Source: CAZWSE01 sp964636575
GTDB lineage: Bacteria > Pseudomonadota > Alphaproteobacteria > Rhodobacterales > Rhodobacteraceae
Length of the DNA: 16,120 nucleotides
Direction: 5' to 3'
NCBI GenBank assembly: GCA_964636575.1
Contig: CAZWSE010000077.1
Span: forward strand, 1-16,120
Shown here: positions 12,647 to 16,120 of the stretch, in pieces
Layout: each line of letters starts with the position of its first letter
Position numbering within the stretch: position 1 is the stretch's first letter
The notes under the pieces: model-generated
Database searches by the model: none
The model's input: only the letters and a program-made list of their open reading frames with translations
What the model was told of the DNA's origin: nothing
Made by a program: the position numbers and the translations under genes

Positions 12647-15061
12647 ATGAAAGACCCACTCAATTCGTCCTACCCGGTATTGCCTTTGCGCGATATTGTG
12701 GTGTTCCCGCATATGATCGTGCCCTTGTTTGTCGGTCGCGACAAATCCGTGCGCGCCCTCGAAGAGGTAATGCAGGACGACAAACAGATATTGCTGGCCG
12801 CCCAGATCGACCCTTCGATTGATGACCCGACCAGCGACGGCATCTTTAAGGCCGGTGTGTTGGCCAATGTACTGCAATTGCTGAAACTGCCCGATGGCAC
12901 TGTTAAAGTGCTCGTCGAAGGTCAGGCCCGTGTGCGGATTACGGACTACCTAGAGAACGACAGCTTCTTTGAAGCCCGCGCGCAGTATTTGACCGAAATG
13001 CCAGGCGATATGGCCACGACCAACGCCCTTGTGCGCTCCGTCGCAGAAGAATTCGCCCGTTACGCCAAAGTCAAAAAGAACGTCCCCGAAGAGGCCCTGA
13101 CAGCCGTTGAAGAAAGCGACGATCCTGCAAAGCTTGCGGATCTGGTCGCTGGTCACCTTGGTATTGAGGTGGAACAAAAGCAGGAATTGCTGGAAACGCT
13201 GTCTGTCTCTGAACGTCTTGAGAAAGTCTACGGCCTGATGCAGGGCGAGATGTCTGTCTTGCAGGTCGAGAAAAAGATCAAGACCCGCGTGAAGTCCCAG
13301 ATGGAACGGACACAGCGTGAATATTACCTGAATGAGCAGATGAAAGCCATTCAGCATGAGCTCGGCGATGGCGAGGAAGGTAAGAACGAAGTTACCGAAC
13401 TCGAAGAAAAGATCGAAGAGACCAAGCTGTCCAAAGAGGCCCGTGAAAAGGTCGATGCGGAGATGAAGAAGCTCAAGAACATGTCGCCCATGTCGGCTGA
13501 GGCCACTGTGGTGCGCAATTATCTTGATTGGATGCTGTCTATCCCGTGGGGCGTCAAATCCCGCGTGAAGAAAGACCTTGGCCGCGCTCAGAAGGTTCTG
13601 GACGACGATCACTATGGCTTGGACAAGGTTAAAGAACGGATTGTCGAATACCTTGCCGTTCAGCAACGCTCGCAAAAGCTGAAAGGCCCGATCATGTGCC
13701 TTGTTGGCCCTCCGGGTGTTGGTAAGACATCGCTTGGCAAATCGGTTGCCAAAGCCACAGGGCGCGAGTTTATCCGCATCTCCCTTGGGGGCGTACGCGA
13801 TGAAAGCGAAATTCGCGGCCACCGTCGGACTTATATTGGGTCCATGCCGGGTAAGATCATTCAAGCGCTGAAAAAGGCGAAAACCACGAACCCGCTTATC
13901 TTGCTCGATGAGATCGACAAGATGGGGCAGGATTTCCGTGGGGACCCCGCATCAGCCATGCTTGAGGTGTTGGACCCGGAACAAAACTCCACTTTCGTGG
14001 ATCACTATATGGAGGTCGAATATGACCTCTCGAACGTGATGTTTCTGACCACGTCCAACAGCTACAACATGCCGGGGCCGCTTTTGGACCGGATGGAGAT
14101 CATTCCACTGTCGGGCTACACCGAGGACGAGAAGCGCGAGATCGCCAAACAGCACCTCTTGCCCAAGCAGATCAAGAACCACGGCCTAAAAGCCAAGGAA
14201 TTCAGCATGGATGACACCGCGCTGAACGAGATCGTGCGCACCTATACCCGCGAGGCCGGTGTTCGGAACCTTGAGCGTGAGATTGGTAAGGTCGCCCGTA
14301 AGGCCCTGACCAAGATCATCAAGAAAGAAGCCGATACTGTCGCAGTCACTGCAGACAACATTGATGATTTCCTTGGCGTGAAGAAGTTCCGCTATGGCTT
14401 GGCCGAAAAAGAAGACCAAATCGGTGTTGTCACAGGGCTGGCCTATACATCGGTCGGGGGCGAATTGCTTCAGATCGAGGCTTTGCGCTTGCCAGGCAAG
14501 GGCCGGATGAAAACAACCGGCAAGCTTGGCGACGTGATGAAGGAAAGCATTGATGCGGCAAGCAGCTATGTGCGGTCAATCAGCCCGCAAATCGGGGTGA
14601 AGCCACCAAAGTTCGACAGCCTCGATATCCACGTGCACGTGCCGGACGGGGCAACCCCGAAGGACGGTCCAAGCGCTGGGCTTGCGATGGTGACGTCTAT
14701 TGTCTCCGTGCTGACGCAGATTCCGGTGCGCAAAGATATCGCCATGACCGGCGAGGTGTCTTTGCGCGGCAACGCGATGCCGATCGGTGGATTGAAAGAA
14801 AAACTGCTGGCGGCTTTGCGTGGCGGGATCAAGACCGTTCTTATTCCTGAAGAGAACGAAAAGGACCTGCCCGAGATTCCGGACAATGTGAAAGAGGGCC
14901 TGACGATTATTCCGGTCAAACATGTGTCCGAAGTGTTGGAACACGCCTTAGTACGCAAACCCGAAGCAATCGAATGGGACGAAGCCGCAGAAGAAGCGGC
15001 CGCCTTGGAAGCCGCTTTGGCGCGCAAAAGCGCAGGCGGTGACGGGGCCACAGCGCATTAA
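12647..15061 (+). CDS. lon: ATP-dependent endopeptidase Lon
   Basis: This 804-aa AAA+ protease degrades misfolded and regulatory proteins in the cytoplasm as a homohexamer. Order of domains: N-terminal substrate-binding LON domain (about 10-205), a charged coiled-coil stretch (about 205-300), AAA+ module with Walker A GPPGVGKT (354-361) and Walker B LILLDEIDKMG (about 417-427), and the C-terminal serine-lysine protease domain with S676 in KDGPSAGL and K719 in GGLKEKLL, spaced 43 residues as in E. coli Lon. Full normal length with an Ala/Glu-rich tail. AAAAGGA lies six bases before the ATG. A sigma-32-like promoter precedes it and a strong terminator follows, so it is probably transcribed alone and induced by heat. 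Confidence 0.98.
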   Translation: MKDPLNSSYPVLPLRDIVVFPHMIVPLFVGRDKSVRALEEVMQDDKQILLAAQIDPSIDDPTSDGIFKAGVLANVLQLLKLPDGTVKVLVEGQARVRITDYLENDSFFEARAQYLTEMPGDMATTNALVRSVAEEFARYAKVKKNVPEEALTAVEESDDPAKLADLVAGHLGIEVEQKQELLETLSVSERLEKVYGLMQGEMSVLQVEKKIKTRVKSQMERTQREYYLNEQMKAIQHELGDGEEGKNEVTELEEKIEETKLSKEAREKVDAEMKKLKNMSPMSAEATVVRNYLDWMLSIPWGVKSRVKKDLGRAQKVLDDDHYGLDKVKERIVEYLAVQQRSQKLKGPIMCLVGPPGVGKTSLGKSVAKATGREFIRISLGGVRDESEIRGHRRTYIGSMPGKIIQALKKAKTTNPLILLDEIDKMGQDFRGDPASAMLEVLDPEQNSTFVDHYMEVEYDLSNVMFLTTSNSYNMPGPLLDRMEIIPLSGYTEDEKREIAKQHLLPKQIKNHGLKAKEFSMDDTALNEIVRTYTREAGVRNLEREIGKVARKALTKIIKKEADTVAVTADNIDDFLGVKKFRYGLAEKEDQIGVVTGLAYTSVGGELLQIEALRLPGKGRMKTTGKLGDVMKESIDAASSYVRSISPQIGVKPPKFDSLDIHVHVPDGATPKDGPSAGLAMVTSIVSVLTQIPVRKDIAMTGEVSLRGNAMPIGGLKEKLLAALRGGIKTVLIPEENEKDLPEIPDNVKEGLTIIPVKHVSEVLEHALVRKPEAIEWDEAAEEAAALEAALARKSAGGDGATAH

Positions 15062-15083
15062 GTAAGATCAGGACTCAATGACG

Positions 15084-15118
15084 AAAGCCGCTCCTGTGTT
15101 CGGGGCGGCTTTTGCTTT
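15084..15118 (+). terminator. Rho-independent terminator of lon
   Basis: AAAGCCGC (15084-15091) pairs perfectly with GCGGCTTT (15105-15112), with further pairing at the base of the loop, followed by TTTTGCTTTT. It begins 22 bases past the lon stop. Confidence 0.85.
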
Positions 15119-15136
15119 TGCAGCCGCGCAAACCAC

Positions 15137-15165
15137 AAAAAAAGACGCCCCCAAAAGGGCGCCTT
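15137..15165 (-). terminator. Rho-independent terminator of the 60-aa gene
   Basis: On the minus strand, AAGGCGCCC (15157-15165) pairs with GGGCGTCTT (15142-15150) with one G-U, and seven T residues follow (15137-15143). It starts 25 bases after the stop of the small secreted protein and faces the lon terminator, giving a back-to-back pair. Confidence 0.8.
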
Positions 15166-15190
15166 CATCACACTGCTCGGTGCGATATTC

Positions 15191-15373
15191 TTATTTGTCG
15201 ATTGCCATGGCCATCAACAGAACGGCCAAAACTCCAACGAGACCAGCGCCTGTGCTGCTGCCGCTTACGTCCTCTACGATGACGTCTGGTGCAACCACCG
15301 GGTCGGCCAGACTGCCCGCAAAGCTGCCTGTCGCAAGTGACATAATGGCCGCAACGGCTAGGAATTTACGCAT
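15191..15373 (-). CDS. Small secreted or membrane-anchored protein, 60 aa
   Basis: The protein begins with a signal peptide (MRKFLAVAAIMSLATGSFAG, cleavage likely after SFA), then an acidic extracytoplasmic stretch SLADPVVAPDVIVEDVSGSS (20-39) and a C-terminal hydrophobic helix (about 43-57). Small proteins of this layout are, from general knowledge, frequent in Rhodobacterales; no function is known to me. A dedicated terminator downstream supports it being a real transcribed gene. The ribosome-binding site is weak (GGGG), but no other start is available in frame. Confidence 0.75.
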   Translation of the reverse strand: MRKFLAVAAIMSLATGSFAGSLADPVVAPDVIVEDVSGSSTGAGLVGVLAVLLMAMAIDK

Positions 15374-15440
15374 TTATAGTACCCCATTTGTTATTATGGT
15401 CCACATTTTGGGTGGAACACTACATCTGGTCAAGCAGTTC

Positions 15441-15469
15441 TTGGACATTTCGGTCAAAAGCTGTAGGCT
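15441..15469 (+). promoter_or_regulatory. Possible promoter of the HU-like gene
   Basis: TTGGAC (15441-15446), a 17-base spacer and TAGGCT (15464-15469) form a passable sigma-70 promoter 43 bases before the HU start. An AT-rich TATAAA follows at 15475-15480 but has no -35 at the right distance. Weak evidence from consensus only. Confidence 0.4.
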
Positions 15470-15512
15470 CAGACTATAAATCGCCAAAATGGCATAAAAA
15501 ATGAGGCAGAAC

Positions 15513-15911
15513 ATGGCTACGACAACGCGCAGCAAATACAAAACGACCCCCGCCGCCAAGAAACCGCGGACGAAAACAACTGCGGCTGCTTTGGCGCCTA
15601 AGCCGGCTGTCGTGACAGATGTAGAGCTTGGTCCTGAAATGAAGAAGAAAGAGCTGATCGACGCGGTTGTGTCTCGCTCTGGTATCAAGAAGAAAGACGC
15701 AAAACCGGTCGTCGAGGCCATGCTCGCTGTTCTTGGCGAAGCCTTGGCAGACAGTCGTGAGCTGAACTTGAAACCCTTTGGCAAGGTCAAAGTGAACCGC
15801 ACCAAAGAGGTTCCAAACGGCAAGGTCATTATCGCTAAAGTGCGCCAAACCAAACCACCAGCGGCTGGTATGGGTGCTCAAAAGCCTGTCTTGGCAGACA
15901 TCACCGACTAG
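15513..15911 (+). CDS. HU-like DNA-binding protein with basic N-terminal tail
   Basis: This 132-aa nucleoid protein has an HU/IHF-type core at about 43-115: MKKKELIDAVVSRSGIKKKD with helices, then VEAMLAVLGEALADSRELNL and the sheet start PFGKVKVN (88-95). Two features differ from normal HU (about 90 aa): a 42-residue N-terminal tail rich in Lys, Thr, Ala and Pro, similar in style to histone H1 tails, and a short arm. The usual long DNA-intercalating arm with an R-N-P motif is replaced by RTKEVPNGKVIIAKVRQTKPP-like sequence (96-116). It probably bends DNA less but binds through charge. The start at 15513 is chosen over 15501 because TGAGGC lies seven bases upstream. Confidence 0.88.
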   Translation: MATTTRSKYKTTPAAKKPRTKTTAAALAPKPAVVTDVELGPEMKKKELIDAVVSRSGIKKKDAKPVVEAMLAVLGEALADSRELNLKPFGKVKVNRTKEVPNGKVIIAKVRQTKPPAAGMGAQKPVLADITD

Positions 15912-15937
15912 ACTTTCCGCAATCCAGTTCGGTCGCG

Positions 15938-15961
15938 AAGCGTGCCCAAAAGGGTGCGCTT
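15938..15961 (+). terminator. Hairpin terminator after the HU-like gene
   Basis: AAGCGTGCCC (15938-15947) pairs over ten positions, two of them G-U, with GGGTGCGCTT (15952-15961) around an AAAA loop. It is 26 bases past the stop. The following sequence (TGCCGTTTCTT) is only moderately T-rich. Confidence 0.6.
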
Positions 15962-16043
15962 TGCCGTTTCTTATCGGTCTTCGAATTAGTTGTAACTTGG
16001 GGGCTTGCGCCGCATCGCGAGTTGGGGCAAAAGACGCCCAGTC

Positions 16044-16119
16044 GGGTGATTAGCTCAGTTGGTAGAGCGCTTCCTTTACACGGAAGATGTCGGGAGTTCG
16101 AGCCTCTCATCACCCACCA
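16044..16119 (+). tRNA. tRNA-Val (anticodon UAC)
   Basis: A complete 76-base cloverleaf. The acceptor stem GGGTGAT (16044-16050) pairs perfectly with ATCACCC (16109-16115), followed by discriminator A and an encoded CCA (16117-16119). D-arm TAGCTCAGTTGGTAGAGC is canonical. The anticodon stem CTTCC/GGAAG encloses the loop TTTACAC, giving anticodon TAC, which reads GTA and other GTN valine codons. The T-arm has GTTCGAG. It lies 133 bases after the HU gene, beyond its terminator. Confidence 0.97.
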
Positions 16120-16120
16120 C

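Noticed and set aside
12950..13864. 304-codon open frame antisense to lon
   Set aside because: It mirrors the conserved lon coding frame; its phenylalanine- and leucine-rich sequence is what the opposite strand of a Lys/Glu-rich gene produces.
15382..15389. A third CCCCATTT on the plus strand upstream of the HU gene
   Set aside because: No TTGAAA-like element lies 13-15 bases upstream, and it falls 124 bases before the HU start, so it is not a credible sigma-32 promoter.
1..16120. CRISPR arrays, insertion sequences, phage genes, toxin-antitoxin pairs or defence systems
   Set aside because: I looked for regular spaced repeats, transposase motifs, terminal inverted repeats and small paired genes on both strands and saw none; although a tRNA that could serve as an attachment site is at the right edge, nothing after it is visible.

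Overview
The window looks like chromosomal DNA from an alphaproteobacterium, most likely a marine Rhodobacterales (Roseobacter-group) species. The reasons are the compact cysG-DUF2849-cysI-cysH-DUF934 operon with a ferredoxin-NADP reductase after it, alphaproteobacterial versions of CysG, Tgt and Lon, the dispersed intergenic repeats of the GCCTCCGGCGGGGATTT type, and a small secreted protein of a kind I recall as frequent in that group. This taxonomic call is inference from gene content and sequence style.

Region 1 (1-5430) is assimilatory sulfur metabolism. On the minus strand, cysG (siroheme synthase), a DUF2849 protein, cysI (siroheme/[4Fe-4S] sulfite reductase), cysH ([4Fe-4S]-type APS reductase) and a DUF934 protein overlap end to end by 1 to 11 bases, so they form one translationally coupled operon. 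The start of fpr follows after a short gap with its own promoter-like sequence. A divergent Lrp/AsnC-type regulator sits next to cysG, and the gap between them holds a good match to an Lrp-type operator. Together the genes reduce activated sulfate to sulfite and then sulfide, make the siroheme cofactor, and probably supply electrons.

Region 2 (5431-6825) is a single cytochrome P450 flanked by two nearly identical 35-base direct repeats. Its base composition is lower in G+C in places, so it may be a removable or acquired gene.

Region 3 (6826-11330) is housekeeping: tpiA, an A-type Fe-S carrier and a MIP18/SufT-like Fe-S protein (probably one transcription unit), a YjbR-family protein, a class-I-like histone deacetylase family (AcuC-type) hydrolase, and tgt for queuosine tRNA modification.

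Region 4 (11327-16119) contains a secreted 140-aa unknown, a three-helix membrane protein of unknown function, lon, a small secreted 60-aa protein, an HU-like protein with a basic N-terminal tail, and tRNA-Val(UAC). The 457-base gap between the membrane protein and lon carries two divergent sigma-32-like heat-shock promoters with the same CCCCATTT element and the same 14-base spacer. This suggests that the unknown membrane protein is a heat-shock gene.

I see no CRISPR array, insertion sequence, phage gene or evident new multi-gene system. The best leads are the paired heat-shock promoters, the repeat-flanked P450 and the regulatory architecture of the sulfur operon.
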